A stretch of DNA of 53,200 nucleotides from Mariprofundus sp. GTDB taxonomy: Bacteria; Pseudomonadota; Zetaproteobacteria; Mariprofundales; Mariprofundaceae. Location of the stretch: assembly GCA_021772835.1 (NCBI GenBank), contig JAJFLE010000066.1:1-53200 (forward strand). The letters are read 5' to 3'. Shown here one piece after another: positions 36,154 to 47,694 of the stretch. The position numbers and the translations under genes are program-made. Position 1 is the first letter of the stretch; each line of letters starts with the position of its first letter. The notes beneath the pieces are model-generated. The model did no database searches and was not told the DNA's origin. It saw only the letters and a program-made list of their open reading frames with translations.

Positions 36154-36468
36154 TTAGTGATTTGCATCAGGAGATGAATTACCTACTGTTTCGTTGTATT
36201 TCTCGACAGCAGCATCCTTGGTTTCAACAATAAGCTCGCTGCCTTTTTCTACAGCATCAGCTGCCAACTCTTTTGTCTGATCAACCAGTTTACTCCCCTT
36301 CTCCTGCAGAAGTTCGCCGCTTGCATCCAGTCCATTTTTGGCCGCACCCATCAGCTTGTCACTGGCACTCTTCTCGGCCAGCGGATTGGTGAACAGTTTC
36401 TGGTCGTTATAGATATTCATGCCCACCCATGAACCAACCACAACAATAATCAACAATAAAACTTTCAT
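36154..36468 (-). CDS. Small membrane-anchored helical protein, unknown
   Basis: A 104-residue protein from ATG 36468 with GGGAGAG upstream (preferred to a start at 36489). It has one N-terminal hydrophobic helix (MKVLLLIIVVVGSWVGMNIY) and then a long charged amphipathic part of repeated Lys/Glu/Ala units (LVDQTKELAADAVEKGSELI), which look like the 11-mer repeats of LEA-type or apolipoprotein-like helices. It may be a membrane-tethered stress or lipid-binding protein. Family not recognised. Confidence 0.65.
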   Translation of the reverse strand: MKVLLLIIVVVGSWVGMNIYNDQKLFTNPLAEKSASDKLMGAAKNGLDASGELLQEKGSKLVDQTKELAADAVEKGSELIVETKDAAVEKYNETVGNSSPDANH

Positions 36469-36648
36469 GCATCTCTCCCTAAGACTCACTCAATGCTGAA
36501 GCAGATCATGTGCATAAAACATCAATTCAAGTCACACTTCTAACTGAACAGTATAGCTAATATCCAGACAAAAACAGTATCCCCGACATTGCGCCCCGGT
36601 AAAACCATATGTTGTTCTGAAAACAGGCCGAAAGAAACAATATTCAAG

Positions 36649-37458
36649 TTACTCCGGTGACTGAACCGCGGTCTGGTATCTGGTTACCCATGCACCACTG
36701 AATTCACTCTCTTTCAGAAACGGCAAACGAGCCTGTCCGGCTTCCTGTTTGCTGCTAAAGCCGGGTACAAATATGCGATAATATGACTTGCCGCCAACCG
36801 TGACCTGCACCCGCTCGGTCGCAATGCCCCTGCTGCCCAGCTCTTTCTGTATATCCCCGGCCATGACTGGCGTGGAAACCGAAGTCAAATTGATTACCCA
36901 TGCAGTTCTGCCGGACTTGGGGGCGGCCTCCGAAGCCAATACCGGATCGACATTCTCAAGTTGTGCAGTGGCCGGAGTTGGCTCGGCCTGTCCAGGCAAG
37001 GCTGCCTCGACAGGGGCATTCTCTGGATCAATGCCCGCAGTCGAAGCAGAGGGCACAGGCGTGGTCGCAACTGACGCGGGTGACGCCTTTGTAACCGGTT
37101 GAGTCATATCGCTGACTGTATGCCTGTCGCCGTCTCCGTTTGAAGCCATCCAGGTGACAGCGATCAGGGCTATAGAGACAATGCCAACCAGCAGGAAGTT
37201 AAAAGTGTTCTTCTGCTGTTCAGGCTCTCCGGCCACTTCAATCGTCGCCACAGTTTGCGCAGGAGACTCATCATCAGATGCGCTCAGCCCGGCCTCACCG
37301 CTTGCTGATGGCTGCGGCCGAACCGTACCCTTATCAAAATCCACACCGCTATCACCTTGAAACTGGGCGATGAGCGAATCGAGATATATCGCCGCATCGC
37401 CATCCGTCTGTTCGCATGATTGTGCTTGTTTAGTGTTGCCGGAATTGTCTTCGGACAC
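36649..37458 (-). CDS. SPOR-domain membrane protein
   Basis: From GTG 37458 (GGAGG five bases before it) the protein has about 269 residues: a cytoplasmic acidic part, one membrane helix (FNFLLVGIVSIALIAVTWMA, about 90-108), a Pro/Ala/Thr linker and a C-terminal SPOR domain (about 188-262, TAWVINLTSVSTPVMAGDIQ). The domain binds denuded peptidoglycan glycans, typically at division sites. An in-frame ATG at 37470 is an alternative start. The following aroK suggests a loose link to the classic aroK-aroB-damX arrangement, in which DamX is also a SPOR protein. Confidence 0.82.
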   Translation of the reverse strand: MSEDNSGNTKQAQSCEQTDGDAAIYLDSLIAQFQGDSGVDFDKGTVRPQPSASGEAGLSASDDESPAQTVATIEVAGEPEQQKNTFNFLLVGIVSIALIAVTWMASNGDGDRHTVSDMTQPVTKASPASVATTPVPSASTAGIDPENAPVEAALPGQAEPTPATAQLENVDPVLASEAAPKSGRTAWVINLTSVSTPVMAGDIQKELGSRGIATERVQVTVGGKSYYRIFVPGFSSKQEAGQARLPFLKESEFSGAWVTRYQTAVQSPE

Positions 37459-37595
37459 ATACCCCTCCATTATTCAAGTCTCAGAAATCCCCGCTACTAC
37501 CCGGCAGAGACCGTCACATTCACTGCCAGCGGCACGCTGCTCTTTACAGGGCAACAAACAGCCATCCCGGTGTTAAAATGCTATTGTAGAACGAC

Positions 37596-38138
37596 TTAAC
37601 AGCCCGCCCTCTTATTTAAGAAATCAATAATAGACTGCATGGCTTCGCGTTTACGCATATTGCTACGTGGCAGGATAAAATCAGCACACTGTTCATAGAG
37701 TGGATAACGAATTTCAACCTGTTCACGCAATTTGCTCAGCGTATCCCCAGCAGCAATCAGCGGACGATTGCTATCGCCATCAATACGCCTGGCCAGAAAC
37801 TCGGGGCTGGCCTTCAGCCAGATGACCGGTGGATGCTCTTTTAGAATCTTGCGATTGATTGCAGATAAAACAGCCCCGCCACCTGTAGCAATCACGGCGG
37901 GTTTTCCTGCCACCTCGCGCAAGGCATCGGTTTCCATCTGTCGAAAAACGGCCTCACCATGCTGTTCGAATATCTCGGGAATGGATCGCCCGGCTTTCTC
38001 GACAATGTAATCATCCAGATCAATCAACGGCAACTTCAGATATCTGGACAAACGCCTTCCGATGCTACTCTTCCCGGATCCCATCAGTCCCACCAGAATC
38101 GGGCTGATATGTGACACGTTTTCAGTCGATGGCTTCAT
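37596..38138 (-). CDS. aroK: Shikimate kinase
   Basis: This 180-residue kinase phosphorylates shikimate in the aromatic amino-acid pathway. Walker A is LVGLMGSGKSSIGRRLS, the shikimate-binding Asp-Asp is in LIDLDDYIVEKAG, and ATGGGAVL is the second substrate motif. Length is normal. It is divergent from the pilU-like gene. No aroB follows; the next minus-strand gene is the SPOR protein about 130 bases on. Confidence 0.95.
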   Translation of the reverse strand: MKPSTENVSHISPILVGLMGSGKSSIGRRLSRYLKLPLIDLDDYIVEKAGRSIPEIFEQHGEAVFRQMETDALREVAGKPAVIATGGGAVLSAINRKILKEHPPVIWLKASPEFLARRIDGDSNRPLIAAGDTLSKLREQVEIRYPLYEQCADFILPRSNMRKREAMQSIIDFLNKRAGC

Positions 38139-38189
38139 AGCTGTGCATCATACATAAACAGCACCAAGCTGCATGTAATTCCTGTTCAT

Positions 38190-38210
38190 ATCACGTTTAT
38201 GGTACGTGAT
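38190..38210. promoter_or_regulatory. 7-base inverted repeat in the aroK-pilU gap, possible operator
   Basis: ATCACGT and ACGTGAT are separated by seven bases in the 116-base gap between divergent aroK and the pilU-like gene. It has the size of a repressor half-site pair. No regulator is known for it. Confidence 0.3.
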
Positions 38211-38254
38211 TTGCTTGATCCCATGACAGCAAGCATTTATCCGGAGCAAAAAAC

Positions 38255-39412
38255 ATGGGCGACGCCATTTCGATTCGACAATTGTTACAGGTTATGGTGG
38301 ATCAGGATGCCTCCGATCTATACCTGATGGCCGGTGCCCCTCCGGGATACCGCATTCAGGGCAACATTCAACGGCTAGGTAAAAATGATCTGAATCCGGC
38401 CATAGTCGAACGTCTGGCCAGTGAGTTGATGAGTGAACAGCAGAAAGGTGATTTTGCCTCCAGCATGGAAATGAATCTCTCTTCCGCCCATCCCGGTCTT
38501 GGTCGCTTTCGTGTTAATGTCTATCGTCAGCGCGGCACTGTCGGCATGGTGATTCGTCAAATAACCACCGATATTCCAAGCATTGATGAGCTCGGCCTGC
38601 CGGAGATATTTAAAGATCTCTCGATGAGCAAACGTGGACTGGTGCTGATGGTAGGCGCTACCGGCTCAGGCAAATCAACCTCTCTGGCATCCATGGTGGA
38701 CTGGCGCAACAGTAACCAGGCTGGCCACATCATCACCATTGAGGATCCGGTCGAATTCATGCACACACATAAAAAATGTTTTGTCACCCAGCGTGAAGTT
38801 GGCTCCGATACAGTATCATTTCATGCCGCATTGAAAAACACACTGCGCCAGGCACCCGATGTCATTCTGCTCGGTGAGATTCGCGAACGGGAAACCATGG
38901 AGCATGCCATCTCATTTGCTGAAACCGGTCATCTGGCCATGGCTACTTTGCACGCCAACAACTCCAATCAGGCACTGGAACGTATTATCAACTTCTTCCC
39001 CAAGGAGCAGCACCAGCAGGTATACATGAATCTGGCCATGAACCTTCGTGCGATCCTGTCACAGCGTCTGGTTAAAACTGTCGATGGAAAACGTGCGGCA
39101 GCCATTGAGATTCTAATCAACACACCTCGCATTTCCGATCTGATTCTCAAAGGTGATGTCGGCAGCATCAAGGAGGCGATGGAAGCTGGCGGGCAGCATG
39201 GCATGCATACCTTCGATCAGGCACTATTCAAGATGTGGGAAAGCGGAAATATCTCCGAAATTGAAGCGCTCAGAAACGCCGACTCGGCCAATAACCTGAG
39301 GTTGAAGATGAAAATGGCCACGGTAGATGGCTCGCCGGAAAGTATACTGGACGCAGGAAAGGAGATCCGATCTGATGATGATTCAGAGGGTGATTTCGAG
39401 CTGAAAATATAA
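38255..39412 (+). CDS. pilU: Type IV pilus retraction ATPase, PilU/PilT family
   Basis: This 385-residue hexameric ATPase powers pilus retraction for twitching or surface sensing. Walker A is MVGATGSGKSTSLAS (about 132-146), the Asp box is HIITIEDPVEFMH, Walker B-like VILLGEIRERETME and the His box HLAMATLHANNSNQA. The long C-terminal extension after the PilT core points to PilU rather than PilT. CCGGAGC lies before the ATG. No pilT is adjacent, so it may act with one elsewhere. Confidence 0.88.
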   Translation: MGDAISIRQLLQVMVDQDASDLYLMAGAPPGYRIQGNIQRLGKNDLNPAIVERLASELMSEQQKGDFASSMEMNLSSAHPGLGRFRVNVYRQRGTVGMVIRQITTDIPSIDELGLPEIFKDLSMSKRGLVLMVGATGSGKSTSLASMVDWRNSNQAGHIITIEDPVEFMHTHKKCFVTQREVGSDTVSFHAALKNTLRQAPDVILLGEIRERETMEHAISFAETGHLAMATLHANNSNQALERIINFFPKEQHQQVYMNLAMNLRAILSQRLVKTVDGKRAAAIEILINTPRISDLILKGDVGSIKEAMEAGGQHGMHTFDQALFKMWESGNISEIEALRNADSANNLRLKMKMATVDGSPESILDAGKEIRSDDDSEGDFELKI

Positions 39413-39458
39413 CAACTTCAGGCACCCATGAGCGCCCGTTCCTGCCTGATCCAGCGCT

Positions 39459-41321
39459 TCACTCCTCAGCGTTCATTCCATCAGTATACCGTATCACCCG
39501 ATTGCGTCCTGACTCTTTCGCCTGATACAGGGCAACATCAGCATATTTTGTACATTCCCAAAAATCCTCATTATCGGATGGAAACATGGATACACCCAGT
39601 GACATTGTTTTACTGATTGAACCCTGAGACACCTTGAACGGATGCGCTTCCAACTCGGTGCGAATCCGATCTGAAACCATCATCGCCGCTTCTTCACTTG
39701 AATCTATCAGTAGAATCAGGAATTCCTCACCACCATAGCGAATCACAATATCGGAACTGCGTACCGTATTGACCATGATTGTGCTGCTACCCTTGATAAC
39801 ATCATCACCCACTTCATGCCCGTAGGTATCATTGACCAGTTTGAAATGGTCAATGTCACACATCACTACGGCAATCTGGGATTTACGCCGGCGGATACTT
39901 GAAACCAGTGTATCAGTATACTCTTCGAGAAAACGGCGATTGTAGAGCCTAGTCATAGGATCACGCATGGATGAATCTTTCAGCGACTTCATCAATCGCT
40001 TGGACTCAATTACCGGCGCTGCCTCATGCATAAATGCCTGCAATACCGGCAAATCCGACTCAATCCTCTCTTCATCACCTTCCTGGAACACCAGTTGCAG
40101 AATACCACCAACACTGCCGGAGAGCGTCATAGGTAGGCAGACGTGATAAAGTGTCTCATCCATGTCGAAGCCATTACCGGCAAATGATGGACAGATACTC
40201 ACTTCACCAAAAGAAGAAACCGAGTGTGCTGTACGCGAAGCCCTGCAATGCTCACATTGTGATGTAATATCCTTATTGCACCACAAAGATCGCCCTTCTG
40301 GCAGACCTGCATTGAATACAGGAATCAGCCCTTGATGAGCATCGTCCATCTCATAAAACGAATAACGATCGTAGTTGAACTGTGTCTCCAGAAGTGCCTG
40401 GAAACGCCCATAGACATCCTCAAGCGTACGATCATTTTCAATCACCTGTTTGAAGCGGGACACCATTGCCATGGTATTCACCACAGATACGGTTGTGTTC
40501 AGCAGATTATCCCGTTCGGTAAATTTATGGTGGCTCATCAGGGTATCCACATCACTGGCGATCGAGCCTATACTGTTCTCCAAGGTACCCATAAAGTGGT
40601 TGGTACGATCGGCAATATCGCCTATCTCATCATCACTATATTTAGTCATCCGATTAGAAAAATCACCACTTTCCGCACAACTCACCACATGATTCAATTC
40701 ATCCGTTGTCAACTCAATCGGCTTTAACAGCCTACGCAGGAAATAGGCAAGCGTCAGTCCAAATATCACGAATAACAATACAATCAACGCAGTATTCACA
40801 ATAGCCCGATAGAATTGATTGGTTACGTCAATATCAAGACTGACTGCTCCGAGTACTGCGCCTTCAACCGTATCATGACAGTTTAAACAATTCACTTTAC
40901 CGCGAGCACTGGCGGCAAAAGGAACCGTATAATGAAAACGAACCCCTTCCTCACTATAGATTAGCTCATGAGACTCAACACCGCTATTGATGGCCAACAG
41001 GTCCGAATCCCGAACCGCATCACGACCGGAGACATCTATCCCCATCTGCTCAATCACCTGTTGTGACGGTATAATCTGGGCATGTTTGAGACTGGTTTGA
41101 CCCACCAGACTCTCAACATAGGGGTTTTTGTGTTCCGGATGCCCTTCACTCATTTCGTGAGTAACAGCAAGACGAACCATCTCCGCGGCCATGTTCCCCT
41201 GCTCTTCCAGTGCAGCAATGTGATATAAGCGATATGTCAGCAGTGAAATCGCTGAGAACACCACAGCAACAGCAATCACACTCACCATAATAAGCAACTG
41301 GCTTTTCTTACGCAGCTTCAT
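39459..41321 (-). CDS. Membrane-bound haem-c sensor diguanylate cyclase
   Basis: This 620-residue protein runs in order: transmembrane helix (about 9-30), periplasmic DUF3365/Tll0287-like sensor with one CxxCH haem-c motif (C145, C148, H149), second helix (about 180-200), HAMP linker, a GAF-like domain with the cysteine cluster CNKDITSQCEHCRAS plus SICPSF, then a GGDEF domain with an intact RYGGEEFLILL (about residue 528). It should make c-di-GMP in response to redox or a gas ligand sensed at the haem. The clustered cysteines could bind a metal. Convergent with the pilU-like gene. Confidence 0.88.
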   Translation of the reverse strand: MKLRKKSQLLIMVSVIAVAVVFSAISLLTYRLYHIAALEEQGNMAAEMVRLAVTHEMSEGHPEHKNPYVESLVGQTSLKHAQIIPSQQVIEQMGIDVSGRDAVRDSDLLAINSGVESHELIYSEEGVRFHYTVPFAASARGKVNCLNCHDTVEGAVLGAVSLDIDVTNQFYRAIVNTALIVLLFVIFGLTLAYFLRRLLKPIELTTDELNHVVSCAESGDFSNRMTKYSDDEIGDIADRTNHFMGTLENSIGSIASDVDTLMSHHKFTERDNLLNTTVSVVNTMAMVSRFKQVIENDRTLEDVYGRFQALLETQFNYDRYSFYEMDDAHQGLIPVFNAGLPEGRSLWCNKDITSQCEHCRASRTAHSVSSFGEVSICPSFAGNGFDMDETLYHVCLPMTLSGSVGGILQLVFQEGDEERIESDLPVLQAFMHEAAPVIESKRLMKSLKDSSMRDPMTRLYNRRFLEEYTDTLVSSIRRRKSQIAVVMCDIDHFKLVNDTYGHEVGDDVIKGSSTIMVNTVRSSDIVIRYGGEEFLILLIDSSEEAAMMVSDRIRTELEAHPFKVSQGSISKTMSLGVSMFPSDNEDFWECTKYADVALYQAKESGRNRVIRYTDGMNAEE

Positions 41322-41396
41322 GCAGACTCCCTACCCACAACCATGAGATGATCACAGTGTCCCACTGGGGAATATGCCAATAAAATCTGTCGTTGC

Positions 41397-41924
41397 CTAG
41401 GCAGGAAAAACCTTCGCTCCACAAACAAACCGGGAGAGCAGCAATTCCATCACGGGTCCTCTCTCTCTTGCATCGACATGTTTCACCTGCTCTGCACTAA
41501 TACCCAATGCAGATGCCACACCCTGCAAACTTACAAACTTAACAATATCCTGCTTCGTCACCACCACAAGAAATGGGATTTTGACGCGCGCGCTGTAGTG
41601 CTCGTATATATACTTCAACTCTTCCAAAGATCGAGCATCGCTGCCATCCACAACAAAAACAATGCCATCAGCACCTTCAGCCAGGATTTCCCACATGAAA
41701 TCGAACCGACGCTGGCCGGGTGTGCCGTACAGATGCAATGCCAAGTCTTCAGTCGGATAACAAATGCCGTGATCCATCGCCACAGTCGTCTGTTCTTTTA
41801 AGTCGCTAACGCCGTCGCTAGCTATTTCATTGGTACAGACTACAGGTACGTCACTGAGACTTCGAATCAGCGTTGTTTTGCCCGCATTGACAGGCCCGGT
41901 CACTACCAGCTTGATTACGGTCAA
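41397..41924 (-). CDS. MglA-like small GTPase
   Basis: I begin at TTG 41924 (LTVIKLVVTGPVNAGKTT), because bacterial MglA-like GTPases start a few residues before the P-loop; ATG 41981 and 42020 would overlap the upstream gene. The gene encodes about 175 residues with P-loop GPVNAGKTT, G3 in YGTPGQRRFDF, G4 TKQD and a G5-like DARER. It belongs to the Ras-like prokaryotic GTPases that control polarity or motility. It follows the DUF748 gene by seven bases and is probably coupled to it. Confidence 0.78.
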   Translation of the reverse strand: MTVIKLVVTGPVNAGKTTLIRSLSDVPVVCTNEIASDGVSDLKEQTTVAMDHGICYPTEDLALHLYGTPGQRRFDFMWEILAEGADGIVFVVDGSDARSLEELKYIYEHYSARVKIPFLVVVTKQDIVKFVSLQGVASALGISAEQVKHVDARERGPVMELLLSRFVCGAKVFPA

Positions 41925-41931
41925 CTTGTTT

Positions 41932-44490
41932 TCAATCAAGGATAAGTTCCACTCTCGGCTTAGCCTGTAGTTTAGCCGCATCAATTCTGGCACCACAGCT
42001 GAACAGGCGTTGGGTTGCAATACCGTGCTCTAGCAACATATCCATCACGGTTTCGGCTCTGATCTGGGCCAGCAATAACAGTTCCGCTTCGGTTTTCACC
42101 AGCGACGGCTCTATCGCTCCGGCGGCTGGTCTCCCCTTCTGCGTTGCAATCACCTGGGGCTGAGAAATCGCTTCACCCTCAATACGCGTAGCCACGCCGC
42201 ATATCTGCAGGCGTAACTTGTCACTCTTGCTCATCAGGGAGGCAATTTTGGAGACATAGTCTGTCATCTGCGTATCCGGTTTCTCATTCAGCTCAGCAAA
42301 AACAATCGGCGTAAGCTTGGGTTTGGCCGCTTCCTGAATCAGTCCACTGGCCAGGTTGGCTACAAGTATAATGCTGCCGTAGGGCTGCAGAGCCAGAGCG
42401 GCATAGGTCATCGCCCCTGTACTCATGGAAGACATCAGTGCCGTATTGATAATGGCATTGATATTGATATTCGGATCATCAAGATTGCCGCTGACCGGCA
42501 CCTCCATCTCAATATCACCACGATTGTTGCGCAGCATATCCAGCGCCATATCGACCGGCATGCCAATTCTTTTTTCGGCTTTGCCCGGTTGGTCAGAACT
42601 TCCCAGTTCCAGCTTGCGAATCAACAGCTTGTTTTTGGCATCAATTTTATTATTGCTGATATTGAGTGCGCTATACAGATTAAACTGGCCGGTCTGTATC
42701 GATTTCCCGAAGTCCGATTCAATAAAACCGCTCAAACCTGGCATGTCAAAATTATTCAGGGTAATGACAAGATCCGTTTTCAGGTGTTTGGCATCCGGGC
42801 GTACGTTGCCTTTTACACTGAGCGTACCCTGTCTTCCGATATCCATCAGCATATCGAGTTTGCCATCCTGCTTGCCGGACAGATCCAGAGGCGCAAAACG
42901 GAATTGTTTCACGCGCATGTCTGCCACCAGCGGTGGGAACACCGATTCATCGCGATAAACCATTCGACTGCCACGACTGATTAGCAACTCATCAATGATC
43001 AGTGACGTGTCCACGCTCTTTTCTGTTTGTGCAGCAGTAGCTACAGCTGCCCGTTCTTTTTTCGTTTTGACTTTCGCCTGCCTCTTTGGCGTCCCGGCTG
43101 CCAGATCATCGAGCACCAGCATTTTACCGTTTTTCTGTTTGACCAGCGTCGTATTCAGCCCATCAAACTGCAATGTGTTCAGGTGATAGTTGCCGCTTGT
43201 ATCCAGCGTAGCTCCGCTTGCAACAATGGCGCCGATTGAACCCAGCGATTTCCCCCCGGAAGCTGGCAGCTTGACCCCGTTCATGCTCAGGGAATCAATG
43301 GTACCTTTATCCGGGCCGCTCATAACAAGCTGCTGTAATGCAACCTGTGTTATGGAGGCAAGCAGCTGCTGGCCCTGCTTTTGGTGAAGATTAAAGCCCT
43401 GCATGCCAAGCGATTTCAGATGAAGGGTTTTGCCGGGTCTTGTGTTGAATCCGGTGAGCTCCAGGCGTTGCAGCGACATGCTATCATCGCCACCAGCCAT
43501 GGCTTCAGTCTGCAACTGTTTTAACACCAGTGAGGCAAAACCGATCTGCCCGTTCAGGTCCGCATTGATTTTATGCACATCAATGCTCGCAAGCTTCAGA
43601 CTTCCGGCACCGGTCAACAAAGGCTGCATCGTGACATTGCTGATGCTCAGTGATTCTACCTTGTGGCTGTTCAAGCCAGCCATTTGAACATTGCTTAATG
43701 TAATCGTATCAATCGCTGCCAGTTTTTTGCCGTCATCCTGGACAAACGTCAAGCCTGTAAGTTCAAGGTCTGTCTGTTCACTTCTCAGCGAGGCCGCAAT
43801 ATCCTCAGCAGCCACCGAAAATAGCAGCCTTGCAGTCAGATCCAGTGACTGATTGCTTAGCTGATATCCAAAACCGCTAAAATCGCTTTGACCCAGCTTT
43901 ACCTCGGCACTCATGGCCTGCTCTTTGTTGAGTAACCCTGACAGACTAAGCTGCAGCGAATCTACAGGCAGCTTGAGTTGTACATCTTTACCGTTCACAT
44001 GCAACTGCAGCCCTTCAATATCCAGATCGTCCACCACGGCCAACCAGGCTTCACTCTGTGCAGGCTCAGTTTTCGCTTGGACTGCAGCAGGTTCAAGTTG
44101 GATCTCGGCTAACTGCCACTGCTCCTGCTCATCCTGATGAACATCAAAATTCGCTGCTTTCAACTCAAATGAGCGTATGTGAACAATATGTTTAAACAAG
44201 GGAAGCCAATCGATATCCAGAGCCAGCTGTCCGATATTCAAGCCATCACCGGCCTTTAAGCCCTGTAGCAGCACCTTGCCACTGAACAAGTTCAGATCGA
44301 TATTTTCAATCTCCGCCTGTTTAACACCGTGCTCTTTCAGCCAGGACTGCGCGGCGTACTCCGCGGCAAGCGGCAGCAGCGAGATGAACAATAGAATCAG
44401 GGCGACCATTACTGCCGGAACAGCGTAACGAAGTTTAAACCTGGAAGAGAATGTTAGCCGTGCAACGACTTCTGAACTGTCTTTGGGCAT
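41932..44490 (-). CDS. DUF748 / AsmA-like membrane protein
   Basis: This 852-residue protein has one N-terminal membrane helix (RYAVPAVMVALILLFISLLP), then a long repeated beta-rich periplasmic body of AsmA/DUF748 type with a duplicated C-terminal core (DLVITLNNFDMPGLSGFIES). The last part contains an OmpA-like pattern (VMDMLLEHGIATQRLFSCGA). AsmA-like proteins form phospholipid-conducting channels between the membranes. That role is an inference here. CGGAGG precedes the ATG. The final codons overlap the longer frames of the GTPase gene. Confidence 0.8.
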   Translation of the reverse strand: MPKDSSEVVARLTFSSRFKLRYAVPAVMVALILLFISLLPLAAEYAAQSWLKEHGVKQAEIENIDLNLFSGKVLLQGLKAGDGLNIGQLALDIDWLPLFKHIVHIRSFELKAANFDVHQDEQEQWQLAEIQLEPAAVQAKTEPAQSEAWLAVVDDLDIEGLQLHVNGKDVQLKLPVDSLQLSLSGLLNKEQAMSAEVKLGQSDFSGFGYQLSNQSLDLTARLLFSVAAEDIAASLRSEQTDLELTGLTFVQDDGKKLAAIDTITLSNVQMAGLNSHKVESLSISNVTMQPLLTGAGSLKLASIDVHKINADLNGQIGFASLVLKQLQTEAMAGGDDSMSLQRLELTGFNTRPGKTLHLKSLGMQGFNLHQKQGQQLLASITQVALQQLVMSGPDKGTIDSLSMNGVKLPASGGKSLGSIGAIVASGATLDTSGNYHLNTLQFDGLNTTLVKQKNGKMLVLDDLAAGTPKRQAKVKTKKERAAVATAAQTEKSVDTSLIIDELLISRGSRMVYRDESVFPPLVADMRVKQFRFAPLDLSGKQDGKLDMLMDIGRQGTLSVKGNVRPDAKHLKTDLVITLNNFDMPGLSGFIESDFGKSIQTGQFNLYSALNISNNKIDAKNKLLIRKLELGSSDQPGKAEKRIGMPVDMALDMLRNNRGDIEMEVPVSGNLDDPNININAIINTALMSSMSTGAMTYAALALQPYGSIILVANLASGLIQEAAKPKLTPIVFAELNEKPDTQMTDYVSKIASLMSKSDKLRLQICGVATRIEGEAISQPQVIATQKGRPAAGAIEPSLVKTEAELLLLAQIRAETVMDMLLEHGIATQRLFSCGARIDAAKLQAKPRVELILD

Positions 44491-44559
44491 ATGTTATCCT
44501 CCGTTAATCGCACACTGTTTCGTGTAAGCTGTTCAGCAAGCAAAGTAGGAACGACTAAC

Positions 44560-45006
44560 TCAATCCCGCTCAATCTCTATACTTCTCAAGTCAGGGTCTT
44601 TTGCATCGGGTGAAATCCGCACCCGGATAACGTGATGTTGCAACATATGCGCCGCGCGTTCAGGCCATTCGATCAACGCAATCCATGGTGGTTGGAAAAA
44701 ATCACGCACACCCAGCATTTCGATTTCATCGGCATCATTCAGGCGGTACCAGTCCATATGGGCCACCGGGCAGTGTTCACCCTGATACTCCTGAATAATG
44801 GCAAAGCTCGGACTGGGCAGCGCTTGATCTGTCACACCCAGTGCACGCAGTATGGCACGACAAAATACGCTTTTGCCTGCTCCGAGTTCACCGTAAAGGG
44901 CAATCACATCACCCGGCTTCAGTGAATTCGCCAGCTTGCGGGCAATCGTTATAGTTTCTGATTCACTGTGACTGCTGAATTTCAAATGTTCAGAGGCTGT
45001 TAACAC
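44560..45006 (-). CDS. tsaE: tRNA threonylcarbamoyladenosine biosynthesis ATPase TsaE
   Basis: A 148-residue P-loop ATPase that partners TsaB and TsaD in t6A modification of tRNA. Walker A is YGELGAGKSVFCRAIL, with PSPSFAIIQEY and HMDWYRLNDADEIEMLG as family marks. The start is GTG 45006. It begins five bases after a CBS-domain gene and is probably co-transcribed with it. Confidence 0.92.
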   Translation of the reverse strand: MLTASEHLKFSSHSESETITIARKLANSLKPGDVIALYGELGAGKSVFCRAILRALGVTDQALPSPSFAIIQEYQGEHCPVAHMDWYRLNDADEIEMLGVRDFFQPPWIALIEWPERAAHMLQHHVIRVRISPDAKDPDLRSIEIERD

Positions 45007-45010
45007 TTGC

Positions 45011-45472
45011 TCAGATATGCACCAGAGCCTTGATCACATCGTGGTTGCAAATCATTCCCACCACCGATTCTCCATCAAGTACCGGCAGGTTGTGTATATT
45101 GCTGTCGCTCATAATCGTGGCGATTTCGCTCAGATCAGCGTCTGCGTTGACCGTCACCACATCGGTGGAGGCAAGATCTTCAACCCTCATCGCCTGCTGA
45201 CGGGAAAGCTCCTCTTCGAACTGCGACTCGCCCATCGGAATCACCATATCAAACAGGGCAATGGCGGTCGGCAGATGCAGTTTTTTCTGCTGGCCGATCA
45301 GGTCGGTTTCGCTGATCACACCTAGCAGGCGTTTGTCTTCATCAACCATCAGCATACCGGTTAGATTTTCCTCGGCGAAGCGTTTGGCAACCTCGGAAAG
45401 CTGTGTTTCCGGATGACAAAAAGCCGGATGTTTATCCATAATGTCACGCGCCAGAACTTTTGAATAAGGCAT
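45011..45472 (-). CDS. Two-CBS-domain protein
   Basis: This 153-residue protein is made of two CBS domains: one with LTGMLMVDEDKRLLGVISET and one with IHNLPVLDGESVVGMICNHD. Such pairs bind adenine nucleotides and gate partner proteins. No partner domain is fused. AGGAGAATGC precedes the ATG. It lies upstream of tsaE with a four-base gap. Confidence 0.85.
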   Translation of the reverse strand: MPYSKVLARDIMDKHPAFCHPETQLSEVAKRFAEENLTGMLMVDEDKRLLGVISETDLIGQQKKLHLPTAIALFDMVIPMGESQFEEELSRQQAMRVEDLASTDVVTVNADADLSEIATIMSDSNIHNLPVLDGESVVGMICNHDVIKALVHI

Positions 45473-45581
45473 AGCATTCTCCTGATAACCTGATTATAGA
45501 CCGTATCATGCTGATGACTAAACCACGAACCAGCTATTCACTAGCCCGGACTATTCAACAAACAGGGCTGGCCATAGCAAA

Positions 45582-45613
45582 CCACTCAGAGCAACAGGTA
45601 TTGTTCTGAGTGG
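45582..45613. terminator. Hairpin downstream of thiC
   Basis: CCACTCAGAGCAA and TTGTTCTGAGTGG pair around a CAGGTA loop, with one G-T mismatch. It lies about 70 bases beyond the thiC stop; T tracts are short on both sides, so termination is only likely. Confidence 0.5.
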
Positions 45614-45682
45614 CAGGATAGTTCAAAAAACAGAATAAAGGTATTGCTTTTGGTGGCGCGTATGCGACCGGAGAGTTTCGCC

Positions 45683-47692
<2,010 letters not shown>

Positions 47693-47694
47693 TT

